64,000 nucleotides of DNA, taken from positions 1,364,501 through 1,428,500 of the forward strand of contig CP076021.1 in NCBI GenBank assembly GCA_018622495.1, given 5' to 3'. Origin of the DNA: Mycoplasmatota bacterium (GTDB lineage: Bacteria; Bacillota_I; Bacilli_A; Acholeplasmatales; Acholeplasmataceae). Below, piece after piece: positions 1 through 8,664 of the stretch (the first letter of the stretch is position 1; each line of letters begins with the position of its first letter). The notes beneath the pieces are model-generated. The model saw only the letters and a list, made by a program, of their open reading frames with translations, searched no databases and was not told where the DNA came from. A program made the translations under genes and the position numbers.

Positions 1-101
1 TTATCTTCTCCAACATAAACCATTTCGAGCATATGGAAATCAGTTGCTTCTTTCACAGTAACAACAGGTCCGTTAATACTGTATATGGTGTTTTTTTCCA
101 T
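1..101 (-). CDS. atpA: V-type ATPase subunit A, N-terminus (partial)
   Basis: About 34 N-terminal residues are present before the gene runs off the left edge. They begin MEKNTIYSINGPVVTV, the beta-barrel start of catalytic A subunits. An AGGAGG-type site lies just upstream of the ATG. It directly follows the subunit E gene on the same strand, as expected in a V/A-ATPase operon. The nucleotide-binding domain lies outside the window. The operon membership is clear; only the fragment's length limits the call. Confidence 0.85.
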   Translation of the reverse strand, partial: MEKNTIYSINGPVVTVKEATDFHMLEMVYVGED

Positions 102-111
102 ACAAATCCTC

Positions 112-714
112 CTACTCTCTTATAAACAGTTTTGAATGTTTATAAAACCAATTTTTTTGTTCTTCTAATCGTTGATCGATTGTCTCATTAATTTCTAAAC
201 TTTGATCAGGTAAAAATAAAATAAATCCACCATATATAATCGATGCATCTTCTTCAATTTTTGATTTAAGATTTAATGATTCAATGATTTCTTTTACTTT
301 TTTATCTTGAGGTGAAACTTTAAAAATAAACGTTGTTTTATCAACAGATTTTAAAACATCTTCAATACGTTCTTTAACAAACTTATCATAGTTTTTTGTT
401 TTAATGAATGCTTTAATCTTTTTAACGACATCACTAAAAATAGCTTGACTCATTTCAAGACGTTTTTTAATAAGCTGTTCATCATAACCTACACCAATTT
501 GATTAATCTCATTTTGGTAAGTCGTGCGAATTTCTGCTAATCCTTTATTTAATTCTAAATTCTTTTCCAAGATTAAATCTTCTTTGACGCGCTTCATAAC
601 TTTTGAATATGCATAATCAATTTCTTTTCTTAGTGTTTTAAGCCTTTGTTCAGCTTGTTCACCAATTGATTTTTCAAAATATCTATAAAGTTCATCATCA
701 TTATAATATGCCAT
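112..714 (-). CDS. atpE: V-type ATP synthase subunit E (peripheral stalk)
   Basis: A 200-residue, highly charged protein with a long helical, coiled-coil N-terminal half (about residues 10-110) and a compact C-terminal domain. This is the layout of the E subunit that forms the peripheral stalk with subunit H/G. It sits between the F and A subunit genes, about 10 bases from each. Length matches the family. It should be a cytoplasmic stator component. The call rests on architecture and operon position more than on a single motif. Confidence 0.85.
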   Translation of the reverse strand: MAYYNDDELYRYFEKSIGEQAEQRLKTLRKEIDYAYSKVMKRVKEDLILEKNLELNKGLAEIRTTYQNEINQIGVGYDEQLIKKRLEMSQAIFSDVVKKIKAFIKTKNYDKFVKERIEDVLKSVDKTTFIFKVSPQDKKVKEIIESLNLKSKIEEDASIIYGGFILFLPDQSLEINETIDQRLEEQKNWFYKHSKLFIRE

Positions 715-722
715 AAACTACC

Positions 723-1028
723 TCACAATTTGACACCGATGGCTTCACTGACATATCTATCAATAGCTTCACCGATGTTACTATCACCATGACGATCTGG
801 TATTTCAACAATCAATTTCTTATGCGTTAACTTAAGTTCAGAAATAACTTTAGGTGCTAGTTCTACGCATTTTGTTGTTAATAATATAATCCCAATCGTG
901 TCATCATGCAATTTTTCTTCTAGGACACGCAAAAACGGTTGTCGTTCATGAACGATAACACTATCTATGCCAACAAGTCGCATACCAACTTGCGTATCCA
1001 CATTATCACTAATCAAGAAAAATTTCAT
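723..1028 (-). CDS. atpF: V-type ATP synthase subunit F (central stalk)
   Basis: A 101-residue protein of Rossmann-like alternating strands and helices. It opens with MKFFLISDNVDT and carries GIILLTTKCVEL, typical of subunit F (NtpG). In the family F binds subunit D in the rotor's central stalk. The gene ends with TGA (codons K-L-TGA), direct evidence that TGA terminates here. It lies between K and E, closely spaced and apparently cotranscribed. Confidence 0.88.
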   Translation of the reverse strand: MKFFLISDNVDTQVGMRLVGIDSVIVHERQPFLRVLEEKLHDDTIGIILLTTKCVELAPKVISELKLTHKKLIVEIPDRHGDSNIGEAIDRYVSEAIGVKL

Positions 1029-1040
1029 TTGTCTACCTTC

Positions 1041-1484
1041 TTATAAAGCGTTAATAATAAGAATAGAAATTAAGATACCATAAATCGCAACACCTTCACC
1101 TAAGGCAACGAAGATCATTGATTTACCAAAGTTCTTTTCATCTTCTGAAAATGAACCAATTGCTGCTGGTGCAGCTGCTGCAACGGCAATCCCTGCGCCA
1201 AGAGCAGAAAGACCTGTAGATAATGCTGCTGCAATAAATCCTAACCCTTGTGCAATTGTACCTGTAATTGTATTATCACTTTCAAAACCGAATACTGTTG
1301 GTTTAAATACTAATTGTAATAATAATACAAAAGCAACGACACTAAAGAATCCAGATACATGTGTTACAAATCTTTTTTTAGCTTGTACAGCTGTCGCTTT
1401 CCCTTTGAACACTTTGATAAGTGGTAGAAAAACGATTGTTAATAAAATTAACGGTAAAATAAAATCATAAAATGTTAAAAACAT
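1041..1484 (-). CDS. atpK: V-type ATP synthase subunit K (membrane rotor proteolipid)
   Basis: A 147-residue protein with four predicted membrane segments. The last two (about residues 80-147) form the Gly/Ala-rich proteolipid hairpin, with the essential carboxylate in FVALGEGVAIYG. The first two are extra hydrophobic segments that lack the proteolipid pattern. It forms the ion-translocating ring. I do not see the Gln-containing pattern associated with Na+-binding rings, so proton coupling is a weak inference. A GGAGG-like site precedes the ATG. Confidence 0.88.
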   Translation of the reverse strand: MFLTFYDFILPLILLTIVFLPLIKVFKGKATAVQAKKRFVTHVSGFFSVVAFVLLLQLVFKPTVFGFESDNTITGTIAQGLGFIAAALSTGLSALGAGIAVAAAAPAAIGSFSEDEKNFGKSMIFVALGEGVAIYGILISILIINAL

Positions 1485-1513
1485 AATTTTGTTCCTCCAT
1501 ACGTATATTTAAA

Positions 1514-3436
1514 TTATTCATTAATCGCTTTAAAAGGCGTACCATTGCCTTCATAATAGCGAGAAAACATCTCATAAAACTCTAATCTTAGCACTTGAAT
1601 ACCTACAATAAGTCCTTCAAGTACCATTACGAAAATATTACCAAAAATTAATATAATAATACTGCCAACTTGCCCTGAATTTTCCATCAAAGTGTTAACA
1701 ACTAACATCATCCCAGCATGTGACAAAATAAATCCACCAACTCTTAAGAATGATACTGTATTCGTTATATATGATAAAACAATTTCAAATAATTCAAAGA
1801 ATCCTTCAACAAAAAATCCTCCAAATCCTGATTCAAACATTTTCTTTTTATGCATTAAACGATGTAATGGTTCTTTTAAGAATATGAGAATCAAAGGTAT
1901 GGCAATAAATAATGCAATCGTAATCGGATTAAATACATTTTGTATACCAAGACCCATTTGTAAAACTACACCAAGTAAAATGAATCCATAAAGTAAGAAT
2001 CCCGAAACCCCATTTGGTGAAAATAATAATTCGGCCAGATCTTTTTTCTTAAAGGAAACCACCATATTAAATATCATTGAAACTAAGATAAGTAGTGAAC
2101 CAATACCAATAGCTGCAATCAACAAGGTCATGGTAAATTCTGAATCCATGACATGTAGTGGTAAGAAATGAATACCTAGATGATGATATAGCTCTTCTAA
2201 AATCTCTTCATTACCAAACACCGATCCATAGATAAGTCCAAAGAATGCTGATGAAAGTCCAATTCTTAGACCAACAGCACCTAATTTCATTTTCTTAAAG
2301 TGCCATAATAAACCACCGATGAGTGCAAGGACTAGCCCTTGTCCAACATCACCAAACATAATCCCAAATAGTAATGAGTATGTAATAGCAACAAATGGTG
2401 TTGGGTCAATATCTTTATATGATGGAACACCATACATATTGACAAACATACCAAACGGTTTACTAAACCAATCATTATTTAATTTTGTCGGTGGTTTAAT
2501 GCGATGATCACTTTCTGCATCTTCAATTGAAATTTCAAGTCCCTCAAATTCTTCAAATAACACTTGAATTTGATCAACTCTACTTTCTTCAATAAATCCA
2601 GTGATTGTAAATTTATCACCAATACCGACAACATATTTTTTAGATTCATAAATACGATTTAAAAATAATAGTTCACCTTTAATCGTCGTTAATTCTTCTT
2701 GACATCCTTTAACGATTTCATCCATATCTTCTTTGTAGTGATGAATCATTTGATGATCTTGCTCAATTTCAAACTGTAATGCTTTAATTGCTTCTTTAGG
2801 AATACCATGAACAAAATCTGGAATATATATTCTTTCAAAGAAAAGTGATGAAAACACATTATCTACTTCTCTTTTAAATTCATTAGTCGTGTAATACATA
2901 CACCAAGAGTTGTTTTGATCATGATTAAATGATTTAAATACAAATGGTTTTGATCTAAAGAATTTAAGTTTTTCAACACTATCATTAGGCAGTCGCCCAA
3001 ATCTTAACTTAATAAACTCACATGCAAATAAATCTTCTAATGGAATATCAAGACTTTGTATATTTTGCACTTGAATCAGTGCATCAGAATACTTTTGAAT
3101 ATGATCTTCTATTTTTTTGATTCTTGCTTGTTCATTTCCAAGTCTAGTTTTAAATTCACTTAGTCTTGCATACATTTCTTTAAATGAATAGTTTTGATCA
3201 TGTAGTTCTACATTTGGTAAAAATAATTCGTACTTAGACTCCATATCTCTTAAATCTTCTAAAAGTTTTGCAGATGGATTCTCAGCAACAAATGATGTAG
3301 ACCCTTGTACTTTTTCAACAATTTCACTTGCAAGTACTGGATGGAAATCTGTAATATCCGCAAATCTAGTTAAGACATTATCTAGATCCGGAACATTTCC
3401 CGTGATATTAATTAATTTAATTTTAGCTATACTCAT
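1514..3436 (-). CDS. atpI: V-type ATP synthase subunit I (a-type membrane stator)
   Basis: A 640-residue, two-part protein. The N-terminal half is cytoplasmic with coiled-coil stretches; the C-terminal half (from about residue 350) has seven to eight membrane helices. The last helix carries GIQVLRLEFYEMFSRYYEGNG, containing the Arg that faces the rotor carboxylate in this family. It is the static half of the ion channel. RBS GAGGTG precedes the ATG. It lies between the C and K genes. Confidence 0.92.
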   Translation of the reverse strand: MSIAKIKLINITGNVPDLDNVLTRFADITDFHPVLASEIVEKVQGSTSFVAENPSAKLLEDLRDMESKYELFLPNVELHDQNYSFKEMYARLSEFKTRLGNEQARIKKIEDHIQKYSDALIQVQNIQSLDIPLEDLFACEFIKLRFGRLPNDSVEKLKFFRSKPFVFKSFNHDQNNSWCMYYTTNEFKREVDNVFSSLFFERIYIPDFVHGIPKEAIKALQFEIEQDHQMIHHYKEDMDEIVKGCQEELTTIKGELLFLNRIYESKKYVVGIGDKFTITGFIEESRVDQIQVLFEEFEGLEISIEDAESDHRIKPPTKLNNDWFSKPFGMFVNMYGVPSYKDIDPTPFVAITYSLLFGIMFGDVGQGLVLALIGGLLWHFKKMKLGAVGLRIGLSSAFFGLIYGSVFGNEEILEELYHHLGIHFLPLHVMDSEFTMTLLIAAIGIGSLLILVSMIFNMVVSFKKKDLAELLFSPNGVSGFLLYGFILLGVVLQMGLGIQNVFNPITIALFIAIPLILIFLKEPLHRLMHKKKMFESGFGGFFVEGFFELFEIVLSYITNTVSFLRVGGFILSHAGMMLVVNTLMENSGQVGSIIILIFGNIFVMVLEGLIVGIQVLRLEFYEMFSRYYEGNGTPFKAINE

Positions 3437-3448
3437 GAAGTTTCACCT

Positions 3449-4485
3449 CTAATAAATCAGCATTTGTTTCATCTCTTCTTCATCGACTTGATATCGAATA
3501 CCTTCAATAATATTAATAAGGTTTTCAACTTCAAACTCTGATAGAAAAATGAATGCTGCGTAAATTTCTGGAACGTTTGTAGAGAAATACATAAGTCTTC
3601 TTGCAACTTCATGTCTTAATTTCCCTGTGTAATATTCTATATAAACATAATCATCTTCATCTGCAACATTGAAATGATGTTGTTTATCAATAAAATCTAT
3701 AAGTTTATCTGGATCTTCAATAAGTGCTAATTCATCAAGTTTCTTTTCACTCATTTTAGAATATTCGTCAACTAATACATTACGAATTGTAATTGGATCT
3801 GCATGGTAAAATTTTTTCAAACGATAGATTTTAGTGATATTCATTAAATCTATTTTTAATTGTGCAAGTTTGGTCAAATTTTTTGCAACTTACCAGAATA
3901 ATATTTATTAATTGTTTTAAAAACTAAGTCATAATAATATACTTCTAATGCATGTTCGATATCAATATATCTAATTTGTTCAACATCAGATGTATAAAAT
4001 GGTTTTAATATTTTTTCATACGGTGTATTTTCTACAGCCTTCATTAGATCTTCTAAAGTTTTTACATTTAGCAATTTAGAAAAGTCAAGTGTTGTGGGAA
4101 TACTGTAGAAAAACGGTACTGTCCCTCTTATGTCCGAGACATCTTGATTAATAATCATTCTAATAATAAATAATAATACTTGATTTTCTTGTTGAATTAC
4201 ATCAAGCATATAAAAATCCTTATCACTTGAATGAACCATTTTTACGAGTCTTACAATTTGTTCTACCCTGTTTTTTCTAATTAAAGATTCTAAATGTCCA
4301 CGATGAATAGTATTAGGTTGTACATCTTTTAAGACAGTTTCGTATTGAGGCTGTCTTTGAAGATATTTAACTAGTTCTGGAATTGATTGGATTTTAACCA
4401 TTTGCATATAATCTTCTGGTTTAAGAAATTTACCAAACATAGATTTTGCTTTGGTTACAATCGCATTATTCGCTTTTGACCCCAT
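3449..4485 (-). CDS. atpC: V-type ATP synthase subunit C (AC39 family), frameshifted
   Basis: Two adjacent reading frames together make one AC39-type subunit of about 345 residues, the usual family length. The first (203 aa) opens MGSKANNAIVTKAKSMFGKF; the second (about 142 aa) continues with TKLAQLKIDLMNITKIYR. They join at a run of six T (six A on the coding strand) at 3879-3884. One more A would restore a single frame reading K-L-Q-K-N-L-T-K-L. The subunit sockets the central stalk onto the K ring. I read this as one gene with a one-base homopolymer loss; a real split gene is less likely. Confidence 0.82.
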
Positions 4486-4533
4486 ATAAAAACTCCTTTA
4501 AGATTCAATACATGCTTTAAAGATTTCTTCTAT

Positions 4534-4812
4534 TCATTCTTCTTTATGATTTTTGTATTGTTCTTCCATATTTTTCAAATGTTTTTCAAAGTAATTGATT
4601 TCTTTTTCTTTTCGTTCTTTGATTTCATTTTCAAAATCTATTTTTGCTTGTGCTATTTTTTCTTCATTATCTTTTTTATACTTATCTTTTATACCTTTAG
4701 TTTCTTTTTTCACTAAACTATCAAGATCAAGTTTTTCTTTTTCTAATTCAGAAATCTTTTCACGGGCTTTTTTATCTAATAACACCGTTTCTTTAATAAT
4801 AGAACCTGCCAT
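4534..4812 (-). CDS. V-type ATP synthase subunit H/G-like stalk protein
   Basis: A 92-residue protein that is almost entirely charged helix (Lys/Glu-rich, heptad-like) from about residue 12 to the end, with a short non-polar start. It is the first gene of the ATPase cluster, immediately downstream of proS. Position, size and coiled coil fit the peripheral-stalk partner of subunit E (NtpF/AhaH). The sequence is too low in complexity for a motif-based call. Confidence 0.75.
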   Translation of the reverse strand: MAGSIIKETVLLDKKAREKISELEKEKLDLDSLVKKETKGIKDKYKKDNEEKIAQAKIDFENEIKERKEKEINYFEKHLKNMEEQYKNHKEE

Positions 4813-4831
4813 AAAACCACCTCTTCTTTAA

Positions 4832-6265
4832 TTAATAAGCTCTCGCAAACCAAATGGTTTGAGTTGCTTTTTTACCAGTCACTGGACAAATGTCAGTTAA
4901 TAATGTTTGATCAAATGGCACAATACGTGCAGTTGCTCCAGTATCTTCTTTTATTTTTAATTCAGCTTCTTCTCCAGCAACACTCATTTGAATATAGCCG
5001 CCTTGTTTTAAATATGATTTAAACTCATCATATGTTTTAGCAACATATGTATGACTACTTACATAATCATTTGCTTTTTTAAGCATTTTTTCATGTATTT
5101 CTTTTAATAGATTTGGAATCATTTTTGAAACTTCTTCTATTTTGACTTGGATTTTTTCTCGATTGTATCTAGTCGCTATTGTGATAACACCATTTTCTAA
5201 ATCTCTAGGTCCAACTTCAATTCTAAGTGGTACACCTTTCATTTCGTGTTCACTAAACTTCCAACCAGGAGATTTTTTTGAATCATCAATAAATACACGT
5301 AATCCTAGTGTTTTTAATGATTGATATACTTGTTGAGTCGCATCAATAACTTCTTGTTTTTTATCTTGTATAGGTACAATCACGATTTGTTTTGGAGCGA
5401 CATATGGTGGTAAAACTAAACCTTCATCATCACCATGAACCATAATTATTGCGCCTATCAATCTTGTTGACACACCCCATGATGTTTGATAAACAAACTC
5501 TGGTTTATTTTCTTCATTTTGAAATTTAATGTCAAAAGCTTTTGCAAATTCTTGTCCAAAATAATGAGTTGTTCCTGATTGAAGTGCTTGTCCATCAGGC
5601 ATCAAAGCTTCAATTGTATAAGTATCTAATGCGCCAGCAAATTTTTCTTTTTCAGTTTTCTTTCCTGTGATAAATGGTATTGCTAAGAGATTTTCTCCTA
5701 ATTTACGATATATTTCTAGCATATTTAATGCTTCATTTTGAGCTTCTTTTTCATTTGCATGAACAGTGTGCCCTTCTTGCCATAAAAATTCTTTACCGCG
5801 TAAAAAAGGACGTGTTGTTTTTTCCCATCTTACAACACTGCACCATTGATTATATAATTTAGGTAAATCTCTATATGAATTGACTATTTTAGAAAAATGT
5901 GTGCAAAACAATGTTTCTGATGTTGGTCTTACAATAAGTCTTTCATTAAGTTCTTCAACACCTGTTGTTGTTATCATTGCTGTCTCTGGTGCAAATCCTT
6001 CAACATGATCTTTTTCTTTTTGAAATAAAGATTCTGGTATCACTAAAGGCATATACACATTTTCATGATTTGTTTCTTTAAATTTAAAATCTAGATATGA
6101 CTGAATATTTTCCCATATCGCATAACCGTATGGACGATAGATAATAAAACCTTTTGCATCACTATAATCCATCAATTCAGCTTTTAAGCACAAATCAGTA
6201 TACCATTGTGCATAGTTTTCTTCTCTTGAAGTAATACTTTGTACTAGTTTATTTTGTTTACCCAC
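4832..6265 (-). CDS. proS: Prolyl-tRNA synthetase, eukaryote/archaeal type
   Basis: Class II synthetase of about 477 residues that attaches proline to tRNA-Pro. It has motif 2 (VVRWEKTTRPFLRGKEF), the class II core, and the C-terminal extension ending IWFARAY typical of ProS type 3. It lacks the bacterial INS editing insertion. The probable start is GTG at 6265, seven bases after AAAGGTG; a GTG at 6274 is also in frame. It overlaps the end of the upstream small membrane gene and leads into the V-ATPase genes, suggesting cotranscription. Confidence 0.95.
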   Translation of the reverse strand: MGKQNKLVQSITSREENYAQWYTDLCLKAELMDYSDAKGFIIYRPYGYAIWENIQSYLDFKFKETNHENVYMPLVIPESLFQKEKDHVEGFAPETAMITTTGVEELNERLIVRPTSETLFCTHFSKIVNSYRDLPKLYNQWCSVVRWEKTTRPFLRGKEFLWQEGHTVHANEKEAQNEALNMLEIYRKLGENLLAIPFITGKKTEKEKFAGALDTYTIEALMPDGQALQSGTTHYFGQEFAKAFDIKFQNEENKPEFVYQTSWGVSTRLIGAIIMVHGDDEGLVLPPYVAPKQIVIVPIQDKKQEVIDATQQVYQSLKTLGLRVFIDDSKKSPGWKFSEHEMKGVPLRIEVGPRDLENGVITIATRYNREKIQVKIEEVSKMIPNLLKEIHEKMLKKANDYVSSHTYVAKTYDEFKSYLKQGGYIQMSVAGEEAELKIKEDTGATARIVPFDQTLLTDICPVTGKKATQTIWFARAY

Positions 6266-6560
6266 GTTTATCACCTTTCACTGCGCTAATGATTATACCA
6301 ATAACTATAATAAATAAAAAAGATGGAATACCTAGAAAAGCAAATACATCAGTAAATATATTTAAAATAATTAGTACAAACATAATGCTTGATAATATTT
6401 TACCAATATCTTTTCTACTTATATTTTGTCTTTTTTGATATGTTTCTGACTGCTCATGAAAACGATAAACCTTCTCTTCTTTTTCTTTGACTTCGCTTTC
6501 AATTTGATCGAGATCATCCCAAAAGTTGTCATATTCTGAAAATGGATCTTTTTCGTTCAA
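6258..6560 (-). CDS. Small membrane protein of unknown function
   Basis: A 100-residue protein with an acidic, charged N-terminal half containing a short coiled-coil stretch (about residues 15-45). Two hydrophobic segments follow (about 58-75 and 78-92), then a basic tail. It overlaps the start of proS. I do not recognise a family; it looks like a small membrane-anchored helical protein. Confidence 0.6.
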   Translation of the reverse strand: MNEKDPFSEYDNFWDDLDQIESEVKEKEEKVYRFHEQSETYQKRQNISRKDIGKILSSIMFVLIILNIFTDVFAFLGIPSFLFIIVIGIIISAVKGDKRG

Positions 6561-6591
6561 TTTGAGTCACCTACTTTTCACATCTAACTAA

Positions 6592-7430
6592 TTATTTTTT
6601 AATCACTAATTTTGTTTTTCCTTCTTCAAATATAATACGTCGTTGTTTATATAATATACCAATTGATCTTTTAAATGCTTTTTTGCTCATATCAAAGACT
6701 TCTTTAATGTCTTCTGGTGAACTGCTTGCATCTAAATCAATTGATTCATGTTTAATTAAATATTGTAGAACAATATCTCATCATCAACCATTTTCGATTC
6801 TTTTTGTTTTATCATAGAACCGGAATAACCTTTTTCACTTTGATTAGTCACTACCACATCAACACGTTTCCCAATCCATACCGCTTCTTTAAACATTGAA
6901 CGATGTACAAAAATCCATACATTATCATCAGTTAAAATATTTAGACCAGCATGTCCAATATTATGGATAATGCCTGATACTTCAGTTTTTAATGGAACTT
7001 CTTGATCAGAGTGAATATCTATTTTATTAACCACTTTAGCAGTTAATCTATTTTTATGAATCATTTTTACAAAGATGATATCACCGACATGCGGCCATTC
7101 AGCTTGATTCAACGGCAAATCATCTTTTGAAAATAATATGTCTTTTGATATCCCCATATCCATAAACACACCTAAGTTTGTGTTAATTGAAACAACCTTA
7201 AGTCTAGCAGGTAATCCAAGAACTAAATTTGGTGTTGAAAGTGTCGCCGCTATACGTCCTTGATTGTCATAATACAAAAACGCATCTACGGTATCATCGA
7301 CGCAAATTGTTTTACTAAAACTTTCATTATTGTGAAGAAAAAATTCTTGTTCCTGATCGGTTAATATGTATCCAATATCTGTTTTTCTTAATACAGTTAA
7401 TTGGTATACATTACCTGGGGTTTTTTCCAT
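6592..7430 (-). CDS. cvfB: CvfB-like S1-domain RNA-binding protein, frameshifted
   Basis: The N-terminal 220 or so residues contain tandem S1-like OB folds (for example LKVVSINTNLGVFMDMGI and SGIIHNIGHAGLNILTD), as in CvfB/YitL. The frame closes early at DDEILFYNI. A shifted frame then encodes the missing winged-helix tail (SPEDIKEVFDMSKKAFKRSI then YKQRRI), ending at 6592. One extra base near 6768-6772 joins both halves into about 279 residues, close to the family length. Start chosen at ATG 7430, just after GGTGAT. CvfB proteins are RNA-binding regulators of expression. Confidence 0.8.
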
Positions 7431-7487
7431 ATTATCACCATGTATCATTATATCATTTTTTTGACCAAAAATAAAATAACAAAAATC

Positions 7488-7514
7488 AAAAAAAAAGAGT
7501 GTAAAAACACTCTT
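7488..7514 (-). terminator. Intrinsic terminator after the Fic gene
   Basis: Read on the minus strand, AAAGAGTGT - TTTT - ACACTCTTT is followed by a run of T. It begins at the Fic stop codon, so the hairpin closes that transcript. Confidence 0.85.
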
Positions 7515-8239
7515 TATATGTCTAATGCGTTAAGTACAGCATCATATCTTTTAATAAGTAATGATTTGAAAAATTTTGTAAGCGGTTGTAAGTCTTTTTC
7601 TACTTTAAAAACCTCTAAATATTTTATGTATTCGTCCATTTGAACCAGTGGAATCGAAATAGGAAGATAGCCAAATTTAATGAGAAAATAATTTAAAACA
7701 AGTTTTGCTAATCTACCATTTGCATCGACAAAAGGATGGATTTTAGCAATACTCGCATGAGCATATGTAGCAAGTTCTACTTCTGAACCTTCAAATTGTT
7801 CTAAAGTATTAAAAAAACGGGCCATGCGTGCATAAACTTTCACATGATCGGGCGGTTGATGTGCTGCACCAAATATACTGATGTTTACATTTCTATACAC
7901 GCCACCTGGGAATATATCAGCAACCAATTTTTCATGGATGTCCTTAACAAATTCCTCTGTAAAAGGTTTATTATCATGAACCTCTTGTTTTACATATTCA
8001 AATGCATTTAAATGATTAAGAATTTCTTTTTGTTCTCTTTCACTAAAATCTGGTAAAACTTTTGTTTTGTTAATACGTTTTACATCTTCGAGTGTGATTT
8101 TTTTATCACACATACCTACAGCATCACAAGTGTATGCTAAAGCAAATTCTTTTTCAAGTAATTCAAATCTATTTGGATCACTTTCTTTAAGCACATTATC
8201 TAAGTGCTTAACTTGAATCTCTAAAAGATCTTTCTCCAT
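7514..8239 (-). CDS. Fic-domain protein (putative AMPylator)
   Basis: About 241 residues. The Fic core motif reads HPFVDANGR, with Ala in place of the usual Gly (HPFx(D/E)GN(G/K)R); the catalytic His, Asp, Asn and Arg are kept. An N-terminal helix, AYTCDAVGMCDKKITLEDV, aligns with the inhibitory helix of class II Fic proteins. The inhibitory Glu of (S/T)xxxE(G/N) is replaced by Val. Fic enzymes usually transfer AMP to Ser, Thr or Tyr of target proteins. The ATG at 8239 is chosen behind AGGAG. It is monocistronic with its own terminator; no antitoxin gene is adjacent. Confidence 0.85.
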   Translation of the reverse strand: MEKDLLEIQVKHLDNVLKESDPNRFELLEKEFALAYTCDAVGMCDKKITLEDVKRINKTKVLPDFSEREQKEILNHLNAFEYVKQEVHDNKPFTEEFVKDIHEKLVADIFPGGVYRNVNISIFGAAHQPPDHVKVYARMARFFNTLEQFEGSEVELATYAHASIAKIHPFVDANGRLAKLVLNYFLIKFGYLPISIPLVQMDEYIKYLEVFKVEKDLQPLTKFFKSLLIKRYDAVLNALDI

Positions 8240-8324
8240 ATATATCACTACTCCTATCTTTCTTAAATTATATCATAAAAACGCTATCATTCTCAATGGT
8301 AATTAACGATTATATTAAAAATAC

Positions 8325-8354
8325 AAAGGGAACCCAAATTGAGTTCCCTTTGAG
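8325..8354 (-). terminator. Intrinsic terminator after cold-shock gene
   Basis: Minus-strand hairpin CAAAGGGAACTC - AATT - GGGTTCCCTTTG, with one mismatch, is followed by a short T-rich stretch. It lies about 10 bases after the cold-shock stop codon. Confidence 0.8.
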
Positions 8355-8363
8355 TCTTCAAAT

Positions 8364-8561
8364 TTATAGTTTTACAACGTTAGTAGCTTGAGGGCCACGT
8401 TCACCGTCTTTAACTTCAAATTCTACTTTATCGCCTTCAGCTAGTGATTTATAACCTTCGCTCTGAATTGCACTAAAATGTACAAAAATATCTTTATTGT
8501 CTTCAGATGAAATAAATCCATAACCTTTATCAGCATCAAACCATTTAACTACGCCTTTCAT
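8364..8561 (-). CDS. cspA: Cold-shock domain RNA chaperone
   Basis: A 65-residue single cold-shock domain with both RNA-binding motifs: KGYGFI (RNP1) and DIFVHFS (RNP2). It binds single-stranded nucleic acid and loosens mRNA structure. The ATG at 8561 ([16 protein letters not shown]) is chosen because GGAG lies nine bases upstream and the family starts there. An in-frame TTG five codons earlier is less likely. It is flanked by its own terminator. Confidence 0.95.
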   Translation of the reverse strand: MKGVVKWFDADKGYGFISSEDNKDIFVHFSAIQSEGYKSLAEGDKVEFEVKDGERGPQATNVVKL

Positions 8562-8664
8562 TTCTTTGTTCTCCAATCTTTAATAATCGAGCATTTCTTG
8601 CTTAAATATATTATACACATAACCATTTTGAAAAACAATCGCATAACATTATTTAATAAAACCT

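Noticed and set aside
1692-2507. Plus-strand open frames opposite the V-ATPase I subunit.
   Set aside because: They are antisense shadows: no family likeness, no RBS, and the minus-strand frame is a clear conserved protein.
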